Shown one piece after another: positions 53,412 through 64,000 of a DNA stretch of 64,000 nt (positions are counted from its first letter, which is position 1; each line of letters opens with the position of its first letter). Below the pieces are notes generated by a model. That model ran no database searches, was not told where the DNA came from, and saw only the letters and a program-made list of their open reading frames with translations. Source of the stretch: Moraxellaceae bacterium (GTDB lineage Bacteria; Pseudomonadota; Gammaproteobacteria; Pseudomonadales; Moraxellaceae); the NCBI GenBank assembly GCA_029237815.1, contig JAQZBP010000009.1:124001-188000 (forward strand), in the 5' to 3' direction. The position numbers were made by a program, and so were the translations under genes.

Positions 53412-54224
53412 GTGCTGACCTATCCCAAGATCGACCCGGTCGCCATCCACATCGGCAATGGCGGCATTCACTGGTACGGCCTGATGTACCTCTGCGGCTT
53501 CGCCGCCGGCTACGGCCTCGCCCTCCTGCGCGCGCGCCGCTCCAACGGCGCCTGGAACGCCGACATGATCGGCGACCTCGTCTTCTACGTGGCGCTCGGC
53601 GTCATCCTCGGCGGCCGCCTCGGCTACGTGCTCTTCTACGGCTTCGACCGCTTCGTCTCCGATCCGCTCTGGGCGCTGAAGCTCTGGGAAGGTGGCATGA
53701 GCTTCCACGGCGGCCTGCTCGGCGTGACAGTGGCCATGGGCGTCTTCACCCGCCAGTACAACAAGAACTGGTTCGACGTGATGGATTTCGTGGCGCCGCT
53801 GGTGCCGCCCGGCATCCTCTTCGGGCGCCTCGGCAATTTCATCGGTGGCGAGCTCTGGGGCCGCCCCGTGGTGAACCCGGACTATCCCCTCGCCATGGTC
53901 TTCCCGCACGTGGACCTGCTGCCGCGCCACCCCTCGCAACTCTATGAAGCCGCGCTGGAAGGCCTGCTGCTGTTCGCCCTGCTGTGGTGGTATTCCAGCA
54001 AGCCGCGGCCGCGCATGGCGGTGGCGTCGCTGTTCCTGGTCGGCTATGGCGTGGCGCGCTTCGTGGTGGAGTTCTTCCGCCAGCCCGATGCCGACAAGGG
54101 CTTCATCTTCTTCGACTGGATGACCATGGGTCAGCTGCTCACCGCGCCCATGATCCTCGGCGGCCTGCTGCTGATGCTGCTGGCCTATAATCGCGCCAGA
54201 GCCACCGGAGTGCCCGCCCGATGA
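53412..54224 (+). CDS. lgt: prolipoprotein diacylglyceryl transferase
   Basis: This 270-residue inner-membrane enzyme adds diacylglycerol to the lipobox Cys of prolipoproteins. It has [43 protein letters not shown], the family signature [15 protein letters not shown] and [14 protein letters not shown] [13 protein letters not shown]. The start is GTG 53412. It overlaps thyA by 4 nt (ATGA). Confidence 0.97.
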   Translation: MLTYPKIDPVAIHIGNGGIHWYGLMYLCGFAAGYGLALLRARRSNGAWNADMIGDLVFYVALGVILGGRLGYVLFYGFDRFVSDPLWALKLWEGGMSFHGGLLGVTVAMGVFTRQYNKNWFDVMDFVAPLVPPGILFGRLGNFIGGELWGRPVVNPDYPLAMVFPHVDLLPRHPSQLYEAALEGLLLFALLWWYSSKPRPRMAVASLFLVGYGVARFVVEFFRQPDADKGFIFFDWMTMGQLLTAPMILGGLLLMLLAYNRARATGVPAR

Positions 54225-55015
54225 AGCAGTACCTCGATTTCATGCGCCACGTGCGCACGCACGGCACCTTCAAGAGCGACCGCACCGGCACCGGCACCTA
54301 CTCCGTGTTCGGCTACCAGATGCGCTTCAACCTTGCCGACGGCTTTCCGGTGCTGACCACGAAAAAGCTGCACCTGAAATCCATCATCCACGAGCTGCTG
54401 TGGTTCCTGAAGGGCGAGACCAATATCCGCTACCTGAAGGAGAACGGCGTCTCCATCTGGGACGAGTGGGCCGATGAAAACGGCAACCTCGGACCGGTGT
54501 ACGGCTACCAGTGGCGCTCCTGGCCCGCCGCCGATGGCCGTCACATCGACCAGATCACGCAGGTGATCGAGCAGATCAAGAGCAATCCGGATTCGCGCCG
54601 CCTTATCGTCTCGGCCTGGAACGTGGGCGAGATCGAGAACATGGCGCTGCCGCCCTGCCACGCCTTCTTCCAGTTCTACGTGGCCGACGGCAAGCTCTCC
54701 TGCCAGCTCTACCAGCGCTCGGCCGACATCTTCCTCGGCGTGCCGTTCAATATCGCCAGCTACGCGTTGCTGACGCTGATGGTGGCGCAGGTCTGCGACC
54801 TGCAGCCCGGCGAATTCGTGTGGACGGGCGGCGACTGCCACCTCTACAGCAACCACCTCGAACAGGCCGACCTGCAGCTCACGCGCGAGCCGCTCAGGCT
54901 GCCGCGAATGCAGATCAATCCGGACGTGAAGAGCCTTTTCGACTTCCGCTTCGAGGACTTCACGCTGGAAGGCTACGAGCACCACCCGCACATCAAGGCG
55001 CCAGTGGCGATTTGA
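54221..55015 (+). CDS. thyA: thymidylate synthase
   Basis: This is a 264-residue folate-dependent dUMP methylase, the same length as E. coli ThyA. Conserved: [39 protein letters not shown], catalytic Cys in [12 protein letters not shown], and [17 protein letters not shown]. It is translationally coupled to lgt; folA follows 132 nt later. Confidence 0.98.
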   Translation: MKQYLDFMRHVRTHGTFKSDRTGTGTYSVFGYQMRFNLADGFPVLTTKKLHLKSIIHELLWFLKGETNIRYLKENGVSIWDEWADENGNLGPVYGYQWRSWPAADGRHIDQITQVIEQIKSNPDSRRLIVSAWNVGEIENMALPPCHAFFQFYVADGKLSCQLYQRSADIFLGVPFNIASYALLTLMVAQVCDLQPGEFVWTGGDCHLYSNHLEQADLQLTREPLRLPRMQINPDVKSLFDFRFEDFTLEGYEHHPHIKAPVAI

Positions 55016-55147
55016 GCCGGGCCGCGACCGCGCGCCACGCAACGCCCGCTACGGCGTCTGCCCGGATGATCGCGATTGGCAGTTGAACCGGCTTCGCCAC
55101 GAAAGGCCCGCGTTACGCGGCGGCGGCCGCCCGAGAGGATCAAGCGC

Positions 55148-55687
55148 ATGATGGATGACCCCGTCGAACCGGAAGAAAAGGCGCCCGTGCTGGCGCTGAT
55201 CGCCGCCGTCGCAGAGAACGGCTGCATCGGCATCGGTAACAAGCTGCCCTGGTACCTGCCGGAGGACCTGAAGTTCTTCAAGCGCGTCACCACCGGCAAG
55301 CCCGTGATCATGGGCCGCAATACCTTCGAATCGCTGGGCAAGCCCCTGCCCAACCGCACCAACATCGTGATCACCCGCAACCCCGGCTATACGGCCCCCG
55401 ACGGCGTGAAGGTGGTGGGCTCGCTGGACCACGCGCTCGCCGTGGCGGAAGCGGTGGCGCACATCGCCGGGCTGGACGAGATCATGGTGATCGGGGGCGC
55501 GCAGATCTATGCCGAGGCACTGCCGCGCATCGGCCGCATGTACCTGACCGAGGTGAAGAAAACCGTGGACGGAGACGCGTTCTTCCCGGCCTGGAACCGG
55601 TCAGAATGGCGCGAAGTCGCGCGCGAGGCGCAGCACTACGAGCCGGCGCAGACCGACTACAGCTTCGTGATCTATGAACGCCGCTGA
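55148..55687 (+). CDS. folA: dihydrofolate reductase
   Basis: This 179-residue enzyme regenerates tetrahydrofolate using NADPH. Motifs are IAAVAENGCIGIGNKLPWYL (catalytic acid region EDLKFFK follows), GKPVIMGRNTFESLGKPLP, and VIGGAQIYAEALP. The start at 55148 (ATGATGGAT) has AGGAT upstream; the N-terminus is about 15 residues longer than E. coli DHFR. It closes the thyA-folA unit. Confidence 0.96.
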   Translation: MMDDPVEPEEKAPVLALIAAVAENGCIGIGNKLPWYLPEDLKFFKRVTTGKPVIMGRNTFESLGKPLPNRTNIVITRNPGYTAPDGVKVVGSLDHALAVAEAVAHIAGLDEIMVIGGAQIYAEALPRIGRMYLTEVKKTVDGDAFFPAWNRSEWREVAREAQHYEPAQTDYSFVIYERR

Positions 55688-55777
55688 GGCAAGGCGGCAC
55701 ACTGCAGGGCCGATGCACCGCCGGCCGCTGCAGCCGCACACAACAACAAACGCATAACGACCCGAAAGGATGAGCAC

Positions 55778-57037
55778 GTGAATCCGAGCACCCTGCAGAT
55801 CGTGGCGACGGTCATTTTCGCCATCGCCCTCGTACACACCTTCTCCACCAAGTTCTTCGAGCGCCTCGCGCACCGGCAACCGGCCCACGCTGGCATCTGG
55901 CACCTGCTCGGCGAGGTGGAGGCGGTATTCGGTTTCTGGGCGCTGGTGCTGATCGTGGCGATGGCCGTGCTGCAGGGCCACGAGAGCGCCGTCGACTATG
56001 TGGACACGCGCAACTACACCGAGCCGCTGTTCGTCTTCGCCATCATGGTGGTGGCGGCGAGCCGGCCCATCCTGCAGTTCTGCGTGATGCTGGCGCGCCT
56101 CGTGGACCGGCTCATCCCGCTGAACGGCAACGTCAGCTTCTACTTCACCGTGCTCGCCGTGCTCCCGCTCTTCGGCTCCTTCATCACGGAGCCGGCAGCC
56201 ATGACGCTGGCCGCCCTGGTCCTGCGCGACCGCTTCTTCCAGAACAATCTCTCGCCGAAGCTGATGTACGCCACCCTCGGCGTGCTGTTCGTCAACGTCT
56301 CCATCGGCGGCACGCTCACGTCTTTCGCTGCGCCGCCCGTGCTGATGGTGGCGGGCAAGTGGGGCTGGGATTCGACCTTCATGATGACCCACATCGGCTG
56401 GAAGGCCGCCATCGCCGTCGGCGTCAACGCGCTGGCCGCCACGCTTTACTTCCGCAAGGAGCTGGACGCGCTGCCCGCCACCGACAACCTGTCCGCCGGC
56501 CAGCGCGTGCCCGGCGCCCTGGTGCTGGTGCACCTCGCCTTCCTCGGTGGCGTCGTGATGTTCGCCCACCACCCGGCGATCTTCATGGGCCTGTTCCTGT
56601 TCTTCCTCGGCGTGGCGCATGCCTACCAGCGCCACCAGGACCGCCTGATCCTGCGCGAGGGCCTGATGGTGGCCTTCTTCCTGGCCGGCCTGATCGTGCT
56701 CGGCGGCCTGCAGCAGTGGTGGCTGCAGCCCATGCTGATGAGCATGAGCGAGACGGCGGTGTACTTCGGCGCCACGGCACTGACCGCCATCACCGACAAT
56801 GCGGCGCTGACCTACCTGGGATCGCTGGTGGAGGGGCTGTCGGATGAATACAAATACGCGCTGGTGACCGGTGCGGTGACCGGCGGCGGCCTCACCGTGA
56901 TCGCGAATGCGCCGAACCCTGCCGGCATGGCCATCCTGCGCCACCGCTTCCGGGACGAGACCGTCAGCCCGCTGTGGCTGCTGGTCGCGGCAACTCCGCC
57001 GACGCTCATTGCCATCCTCGCCTTCCGCCTGCTGTAG
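55778..57037 (+). CDS. putative Na+/H+ antiporter (PF07399-like)
   Basis: This 419-residue inner-membrane protein has about ten to twelve helices and resembles the 'putative Na+/H+ antiporter' family PF07399. Features are FSTKFFERLAHRQP after helix 1, FWALVLIVAMAVLQG, PLFGSFITEPAAMTLAALVL and the C-terminal ALTAITDNAALTYLG and GGGLTVIANAPNPAG, which recall the ion transporter superfamily. The start is GTG with AAAGGAT upstream. No partner genes are visible. Confidence 0.85.
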   Translation: MNPSTLQIVATVIFAIALVHTFSTKFFERLAHRQPAHAGIWHLLGEVEAVFGFWALVLIVAMAVLQGHESAVDYVDTRNYTEPLFVFAIMVVAASRPILQFCVMLARLVDRLIPLNGNVSFYFTVLAVLPLFGSFITEPAAMTLAALVLRDRFFQNNLSPKLMYATLGVLFVNVSIGGTLTSFAAPPVLMVAGKWGWDSTFMMTHIGWKAAIAVGVNALAATLYFRKELDALPATDNLSAGQRVPGALVLVHLAFLGGVVMFAHHPAIFMGLFLFFLGVAHAYQRHQDRLILREGLMVAFFLAGLIVLGGLQQWWLQPMLMSMSETAVYFGATALTAITDNAALTYLGSLVEGLSDEYKYALVTGAVTGGGLTVIANAPNPAGMAILRHRFRDETVSPLWLLVAATPPTLIAILAFRLL

Positions 57038-57051
57038 ACATCGGTACCAAC

Positions 57052-57079
57052 AAAAAACCCGCCTTCCGGCGGGTTTTTT
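57052..57079. terminator. bidirectional Rho-independent terminator
   Basis: A stem of CCCGCC/GGCGGG with a TTCC loop is flanked by A6 and T6. It separates the antiporter gene from the convergent lipoprotein gene. Confidence 0.95.
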
Positions 57080-57100
57080 CATGCGGCGTCAGGGCCTTGC

Positions 57101-57514
57101 TCAACCGGCACTCACCTCGAGCAGCGCCGGCTCGCTCTCCGAGCAGCCATGGTCGTTGCAGAGCGCGACCTTGATCTCGTAGCGGCCCGGCGCATCGAGC
57201 TTCAGCTCCACGAGGCCGTCCTGCTGGTTCGGGCTCGCCGCCTTCAGTTCGCCCACCCCGGCCTGTGATCCGTTAACGTAGAGCGCCCAGCGACGGCCGT
57301 TCTCGCCCCACCACATGCTCCACTTCACCGCCAGGGGGCCGGGCGCGGCCACTGCCGGCAATCCCATCACCTGCGGCATGCCGGGCACCATCAGGCTGCC
57401 GTCACGAATGACGGGGCCGGCAGCGGCGGCCTTCGGCCGGGGCTTGTCTGCGCCGCCGTTGCAACCGGTCAGGGCGAGGGCCAGCAGGGGCAGCAGGTAA
57501 TGGGCGGCAGGCAT
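57101..57514 (-). CDS. lipoprotein with chitinase-A N-terminal-like Ig domain
   Basis: This 137-residue lipoprotein has a signal peptide ending in lipobox LTGC (C18) and an Ala/Pro/Met-rich linker. The domain LAVKWSMWWGENGRRWALYV-NGSQ... and GRYEIKVALCNDHGCSESEP closely resembles the N-terminal FnIII-like domain of Serratia chitinase A (WxxWxGxxG, GRYxxxVALCNxxGCxxSD). It may bind polysaccharide or organise a partner at the envelope. No catalytic domain is attached. Assignment is by motif memory. Confidence 0.78.
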   Translation of the reverse strand: MPAAHYLLPLLALALTGCNGGADKPRPKAAAAGPVIRDGSLMVPGMPQVMGLPAVAAPGPLAVKWSMWWGENGRRWALYVNGSQAGVGELKAASPNQQDGLVELKLDAPGRYEIKVALCNDHGCSESEPALLEVSAG

Positions 57515-57656
57515 GGCGGCGACTCCTCGGGATGCGTGGAGTCGAGTCTGCGCGCCGTCAAGGCGGGGAAATGTGACGCCGTCACAGCAGGCGGACGGTA
57601 TTTGCGTTCTGTGACCGGCTCTGCAATACGGAGCGCGGACCAGTCACAATCCGGCC

Positions 57657-57980
57657 TCAGCCGGCGAGGCGGGCCTGCACGCTGGTGAGGACCTCGATCA
57701 GGTCGCGGGCACGCGCCGGCTTGTACAGGGCGAAGGTGTTCGGGATCAGGGTCTTGTCGGGCGAGGCGTAGGTGATGATGGCGCGCGGCTTGTAGTCCTT
57801 GATGTGGCTGCCGATGCGCGTGGCGTCGGTATCGATGATGACCACATCGGTGGGCAGCTCGTCGCGATACTCCCATTCCACGCCCTCGACCTTGTTGCCG
57901 ATGATGCCGAGCAGGGACTTGATGAGCGCGACTTCGCGATCCCCCATGGCGGAGCAGGTGACGGTGTATTTCAGGGACAT
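57657..57980 (-). CDS. degenerate receiver-like (pseudo-receiver) protein
   Basis: This 107-residue single-domain protein has an alternating beta/alpha pattern like CheY. The beta3 end VVIIDTDATRIG provides D50/D52, beta4 AIITYAS, and beta5/helix5 LYKPARARDLIEVL has the conserved Lys87-Pro. The N-terminal acidic pair of active receivers is missing (VTCSAMGDRE). It is therefore probably not phosphorylated normally. It lies 163 nt downstream of the membrane GGDEF genes on the same strand and might act with them. A non-receiver Rossmann-like fold remains possible. Confidence 0.65.
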   Translation of the reverse strand: MSLKYTVTCSAMGDREVALIKSLLGIIGNKVEGVEWEYRDELPTDVVIIDTDATRIGSHIKDYKPRAIITYASPDKTLIPNTFALYKPARARDLIEVLTSVQARLAG

Positions 57981-58143
57981 GGGCAACCTCGCGCCGTGCA
58001 CTCGTGGGCACGTTGATTTTATTGATGGCAGCAGGGCGGTCCGGGCGCTGGCGAAGACCCCTTGCGCCCGGTTGGCGCATTAAAGCCGCTCGCCGCACGG
58101 CCAGCAAGCAACGACCGGGGTAGGAGCCGGCATGGCGGCCGCT

Positions 58144-59343
58144 TTATTGCTCTATTTGCTCTGCTGCAAGAAGGGGGCCGGGCGGCGCCACGGCGGCAAT
58201 GATGCGATCGCGGCCGGCGGCCTTGGCCTGGTAGAGGCCCGCGTCGGCCTCGCGCAGCGCCCGCTCCGGATCGCCGTCGTCCACTTCGGTGATGCCGATG
58301 CTGATGGTGACGGAAAAACGCTGGCCGTCGGCCTCGAACACGGCTTCGCGCAGCTTCGTGGCGATGCGCTCGGCCACGACCCGTGCCGCCTCGAGCCCGG
58401 TCTCGGGCAGCAGCACCACGAACTCCTCGCCGCCGAAGCGCGCCGGCACATCGATCGGCTGGCGCACGCTCTCCCGCAGCAGCTGCCCGAAACGCAGCAG
58501 TACGGCGTCGCCGGCGGCATGGCCCCAGGTGTCGTTGACACGCTTGAAGTGGTCGATGTCGCACATCATCACGCAGGCGGCGCGGCGATGGCGCGCCTGC
58601 TTGGCGAACTCCTCCTCGAGCACGCGCATGAAGGTGCCGCGATTGAGCAGGCCCGTCAGGGTGTCGGTGCGGGTGAGTTCCTCCAGCACGCGGTGGCGGC
58701 GCTCCATGATGCCGAAGATGAAAAACATGGCGAGGGAGAAGAAGGCCACCGCCATGTCGTAGAGCACGCGCATCCAGATGTCCCACCACCATGCCAGCGG
58801 CTCGCCGGTGATGACGGGTCGCGACAGCAGGGGCGCATAGGGGATCACGTCGTGGCGGATCAGGATCTCGGCCGTGACGATCATGAGCGCACTCAGCACG
58901 ACGCCGGGCAGCAGCACGCGCAGCGGGAACCAGGCACGCGTCAGCACGAAGCTCGCCAGGAAGACCAGCGCCATCGGCGTGTCCTTGTGGCCGTAGAGGA
59001 TGGCGAGGTTGGTCGAGGCCACCAGCACGAAGGTGATGAGCGGATAGGCCAGCCAGGGCCGCGGCTCCGCGGAACGCCAGCGCGGCAGGCAATAGAGGAT
59101 GACGCCGAGATAGAGCAGCAGCGAGAGCGACTCCTGCAGCGCGACCAGGCGCAGCAGTTGCGGATGGTAGAAACGGCCGGCGGCCGGATCCAGCAGCGCA
59201 TACAGGTCCATGCACCAGATCACCAGCACGAAGGGCAGTGCCACCAGCGAGATGAACAGGCAGCCGGTGGTGCTGTAGCGTTCGTTGAGGCGGTCCTCCA
59301 CCCACCTCAGGCCGCGGCGCCAGCGTACGACGAGAGACCTCAC
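58144..59343 (-). CDS. membrane diguanylate cyclase A
   Basis: This 399-residue protein has six or so N-terminal helices (to about residue 215) and a C-terminal GGDEF domain with FGGEEF. The signature before it is RQPID-VPARF: the Asp is in the normal I-site place but the Arg is one residue too far. The membrane part ends with VIPYAPLLSRPVITGEPLAW, shared with the neighbouring cyclases. The GTG start overlaps the upstream cyclase stop (GTGA), so the pair is coupled. It should synthesise c-di-GMP in response to a membrane or periplasmic cue. Confidence 0.9.
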   Translation of the reverse strand: MRSLVVRWRRGLRWVEDRLNERYSTTGCLFISLVALPFVLVIWCMDLYALLDPAAGRFYHPQLLRLVALQESLSLLLYLGVILYCLPRWRSAEPRPWLAYPLITFVLVASTNLAILYGHKDTPMALVFLASFVLTRAWFPLRVLLPGVVLSALMIVTAEILIRHDVIPYAPLLSRPVITGEPLAWWWDIWMRVLYDMAVAFFSLAMFFIFGIMERRHRVLEELTRTDTLTGLLNRGTFMRVLEEEFAKQARHRRAACVMMCDIDHFKRVNDTWGHAAGDAVLLRFGQLLRESVRQPIDVPARFGGEEFVVLLPETGLEAARVVAERIATKLREAVFEADGQRFSVTISIGITEVDDGDPERALREADAGLYQAKAAGRDRIIAAVAPPGPLLAAEQIEQ

Positions 59344-60488
59344 GGACCGTCCTCCTGCACCGACACCACCACGCGGTCGCGCCCTTCGTCCTTGGCGCGA
59401 TAGAGATTGAGGTCGGCCAGCTTCAGCGCCACCACCTCGGTGCCGCCGCGACATTCCACCACGCCCATGCTCATGGTGACGTGAAAGCGTTCGCTCCCCA
59501 CCCGGAATTCATGCTCGGCGAGCTGGCGGCGCAGGCGCTCGCACACGATGCGGGCCTCGCCCTCGCGGCACTCGGTCAGCAGCAGCGCGAACTCCTCACC
59601 CCCCAGGCGCGCCGCGACGTCGCCGGGAATGCGCAGGCCCGTCCTCAGCACGTTGCCGATGTGGCGCAGCACCGCGTCGCCGGCGTGGTGGCCCCAGGTG
59701 TCGTTCACCCGCTTGAAGTGGTCGGCGTCGCAGAGCACGACGCTGAAGGCCTGCCGGTAGCGGTCGCGGCGGCGGCGCTCCACGCCGAGGCGCTCCATGA
59801 AGTGGCGACGGTTCGACAGGCGGGTGAGGCTGTCGGTGCGTGACAGCTCCTCCAGCTTCCGGCGCTGCCGGTCGAGGCGGCCGAACAGCAGGACGATCAG
59901 GAAGATGCCGAGGACCATGGCCATGAAGAAGGTGACGTCCTGCCAGTGGCGCCACCACGCGACCGGCTCGCCGTGCAGGAACGTCGCGGGCACCACGGCC
60001 GGCGCATACGGCACCACACCGCCCAGCACAAGCCAGTCATTGGCGGTGATGAGCACGATGGCGACGATGAAGCCCGTCACCGTCGGCCGCCGCCCGAGCA
60101 GGGCAAAGCCAACCACCAGGGCACTGATCATCGCGGTGTTGATCGGCGAGGTGAGCGGCCCGTAGACGACGCCCATGGCCACATACGTCACCGCCTGCAC
60201 GAGCGCGACGGCGACCATGAAGCGCGGGAGCGGGTCGGACCGGTGCCGGCGCGGCCACAGCCAGGCCACCATGCCGATGTCGATGACGATGGCCATCAGC
60301 ACGATGACATTGAGGGCGGCGAGTACGGGAGGACGGGTGAACAGCGCGATGTCCGGCTGCCCCAGCAGCACCGCGAAGTAGACCCAGTGGAACATGAAGA
60401 CGGGCAGGCTGGCGGCGATGGCGAGCAGGCAGTTGAACGCGGGCGTGGCGCCTCTTGTTCTGGTCAGCAGCTGGGCTTCCTGGAGCAT
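59340..60488 (-). CDS. membrane diguanylate cyclase B
   Basis: This 382-residue protein has six transmembrane helices, the PYAP segment VVPYAPAVVPATFLHGEPVA, and a GGDEF domain with LGGEEF. As in cyclase A, the I-site is irregular (RIPGD-VAARL instead of RxxD at five residues before the motif). DADHFKRVNDTWGHHAGDAV and LYRAKDEGRDRV are typical of active enzymes. ATG 60488 is preferred to an unconserved upstream extension. It is 117 nt after the double cyclase. Confidence 0.9.
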   Translation of the reverse strand: MLQEAQLLTRTRGATPAFNCLLAIAASLPVFMFHWVYFAVLLGQPDIALFTRPPVLAALNVIVLMAIVIDIGMVAWLWPRRHRSDPLPRFMVAVALVQAVTYVAMGVVYGPLTSPINTAMISALVVGFALLGRRPTVTGFIVAIVLITANDWLVLGGVVPYAPAVVPATFLHGEPVAWWRHWQDVTFFMAMVLGIFLIVLLFGRLDRQRRKLEELSRTDSLTRLSNRRHFMERLGVERRRRDRYRQAFSVVLCDADHFKRVNDTWGHHAGDAVLRHIGNVLRTGLRIPGDVAARLGGEEFALLLTECREGEARIVCERLRRQLAEHEFRVGSERFHVTMSMGVVECRGGTEVVALKLADLNLYRAKDEGRDRVVVSVQEDGP

Positions 60489-60605
60489 GCCGGTTCCAAT
60501 TCCGGGACTGGAGCAAGGCTGCCAAGAATGCCACCGCAGGGCTGTCGACCGGAGCGCACAAGGCACTGAACGCGGGAGTTTTCGACCAGCGGGCCCGGCA
60601 GCGGC

Positions 60606-62984
<2,379 letters not shown>

Positions 62985-63308
62985 TCCGGTGGTCTCGGGC
63001 GGGGTCGCTCCATCCACTGTGTGCCCGCCGGGCGCGAAAGTGCCCGCGGACAGCACAAAAAACAAGGTCGAAAAGGACGCGTCAGACGAGTTGCAGCGGC
63101 CTTCTCCCCGGGCTGTGACGCAGCCCGCAACGCACCGTGCCACCGGCGCCCGACTTGCAAGTTGAGGCGTTGCGTCCATGCTTAGTTTTCTTCCCGTTGC
63201 CGCTCGCGCCGGACTTTCCCCGGTCCGCCCGCGTGTCGCGACCCCGCACTACCCATGAACGGAGGAGCAGCACCCACCGACACCGCCACCTCACGGAGGA
63301 CAGCATCC
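62985..63308. other. 324-nt divergent intergenic region
   Basis: The region lies between the tandem cyclase and the ferritin-like gene, which point apart. The side near 63309 has GGAGGA before the ATG. I see no RNA gene, repeat or clear promoter; overlapping frames here are not convincing. Confidence 0.5.
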
Positions 63309-64000
63309 ATGGCCATCAACCTGTTTGACGCCAGGGGCACACCGCTCGCCCAGCAGCACTTCACCTGGAAGGACCTGGTGCAGCAGCCTATCAGCAAGCT
63401 CGACGACGACGCCTTCACGCGCGTCCGCGTCATCCTCATGAACGGCATCGAGCAGCAGGTGAACCGCCTCCTGCATCACTGCGCGATGTTCAACGGCGAA
63501 TTGCGCGAGGAACTCGCCAACGTGCGCCGCATCGACCACCACCAGCAGACGATGATCAACTGGCTGCTCTCGCCCGACCTCTCGCCGATCGAGACCACCA
63601 TCGGCTACGAGCAGGTCGCCATCGAGGTCACCGCCGCCATCGCGCAGCAGGAGCCCGACCCCTATCTCGCGCAGGCCTACCGCTTCGGCCTGCTCGAGGA
63701 TTTCGACCACATGTACCGCTACTCCGCGCTGCTCGACCGCGTGGAAGGCAAGGACGCCAACAACATCCTGCAGTGCTACACCGACATCATGCCGGGGCGG
63801 CCGACGGTGGACGAGCACCGCCACCCCTCCGACGACGTGCGCCACCACTACGACCGCGCCACGGCGGAACCGATCAGCAAGCTCAATGCGCTGACCATCA
63901 TGTCCGGCGAGTACCAGACGCGCGACTACTACATGAACATCGGCCCGACCTTCTCCGATCCGGTGGCGCGCCAGCTCTATGCCGAGATCGCTTCCATCGA
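63309..64000 (+). CDS. ferritin-like protein, N-terminal part (cut by window end)
   Basis: An open frame runs from ATG 63309 (GGAGGA upstream) to the window edge without a stop, giving at least 230 residues. It is all-helical and rich in acidic/His pairs (LLHHCAMFNGELREELANVR; GYEQVAIEVTAAIAQQEPDP; GLLEDFDHMYRYSALLD), as expected for a ferritin-like metal-binding bundle. It has no signal peptide. Family details and the C-terminus lie outside. Confidence 0.75.
   Translation, partial: MAINLFDARGTPLAQQHFTWKDLVQQPISKLDDDAFTRVRVILMNGIEQQVNRLLHHCAMFNGELREELANVRRIDHHQQTMINWLLSPDLSPIETTIGYEQVAIEVTAAIAQQEPDPYLAQAYRFGLLEDFDHMYRYSALLDRVEGKDANNILQCYTDIMPGRPTVDEHRHPSDDVRHHYDRATAEPISKLNALTIMSGEYQTRDYYMNIGPTFSDPVARQLYAEIASI

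Noticed and set aside
58019..59305. A 428-residue minus-strand frame over cyclase A
   Set aside because: It is the wrong frame; the adjacent frame carries the FGGEEF domain and the coupled GTG start.

Overview
The window is high-GC, densely coded bacterial DNA. Gene order points to a gammaproteobacterium. The block ubiI-ubiH-pepP-ygfB / zapB-like-zapA-6S RNA-ygfA and the run rppH-ptsP-lgt-thyA-folA are both characteristic of that class. The mix of c-di-GMP enzymes, a Baeyer-Villiger-type monooxygenase, an AraC/arabinose-binding-type regulator and ferritin-like 'metal-dependent hydrolases' would suit an environmental lineage such as Nevskiales/Solimonadaceae, but that finer placement is inference. 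No prophage, insertion sequence or CRISPR array was seen.

Layout. 1-2340: the end of a LuxR-type response regulator, a secreted START-domain protein and several very small membrane proteins, closed by a perfect bidirectional terminator. 2348-5101 (minus): fbp, an SCP2-like protein and an iron alcohol dehydrogenase. 5275-11958: an AraC regulator divergent from three paralogous ferritin-like PF10118 proteins, a flavin monooxygenase and an alpha/beta hydrolase, probably a catabolic island. 12122-14745: rep helicase and cytochrome c5. 14868-23924: a signalling cluster (PAS-GGDEF-EAL-REC protein, REC-MshEN-PilB/GspE ATPase fusion, two soluble histidine kinases, an MglA-like GTPase, a stand-alone receiver and a divergent Cys-motif protein). 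This is the best candidate for an undescribed system. 24005-31887: tRNA-Arg, a BaiN-type flavoprotein, an RND pump pair and small envelope proteins. 31898-35566: rpiA, ilvA, rlmI. 35636-40155: the glycine cleavage operon gcvT-gcvH-gcvPA-gcvPB, with gcvPB broken by an apparent deletion of about 70 nt. 40475-47877: the ubiquinone/pepP/zapA/6S/ygfA block. 48001-57037: HAD phosphatase, rppH, ptsP, a DNA glycosylase, NRDE protein, lgt, thyA, folA and a Na+/H+ antiporter-like protein. 57101-62984 (minus): a lipoprotein with a chitinase-A-like N domain, a degenerate receiver, and three membrane diguanylate cyclases, one of which is an internal tandem duplication. 63309-64000: the start of a ferritin-like protein cut by the window end.

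How the parts work together. In the 14.9-23.9 kb cluster, two kinases and three closely similar receiver domains (one fused to a c-di-GMP cyclase/phosphodiesterase, one to a pilus/secretion-type ATPase, one alone) sit with a MglA-type GTPase. This suggests phosphorelay, GTPase and c-di-GMP inputs converging on one motor ATPase that has no pilus genes beside it. The 6.5-12 kb island suggests ketone or ester breakdown under AraC control. The 58-63 kb cluster adds four more GGDEF domains, so c-di-GMP signalling dominates the accessory content. Start sites were chosen from Shine-Dalgarno-like sequences, operon overlaps and family lengths; all function calls were made by reading motifs, without database searches.
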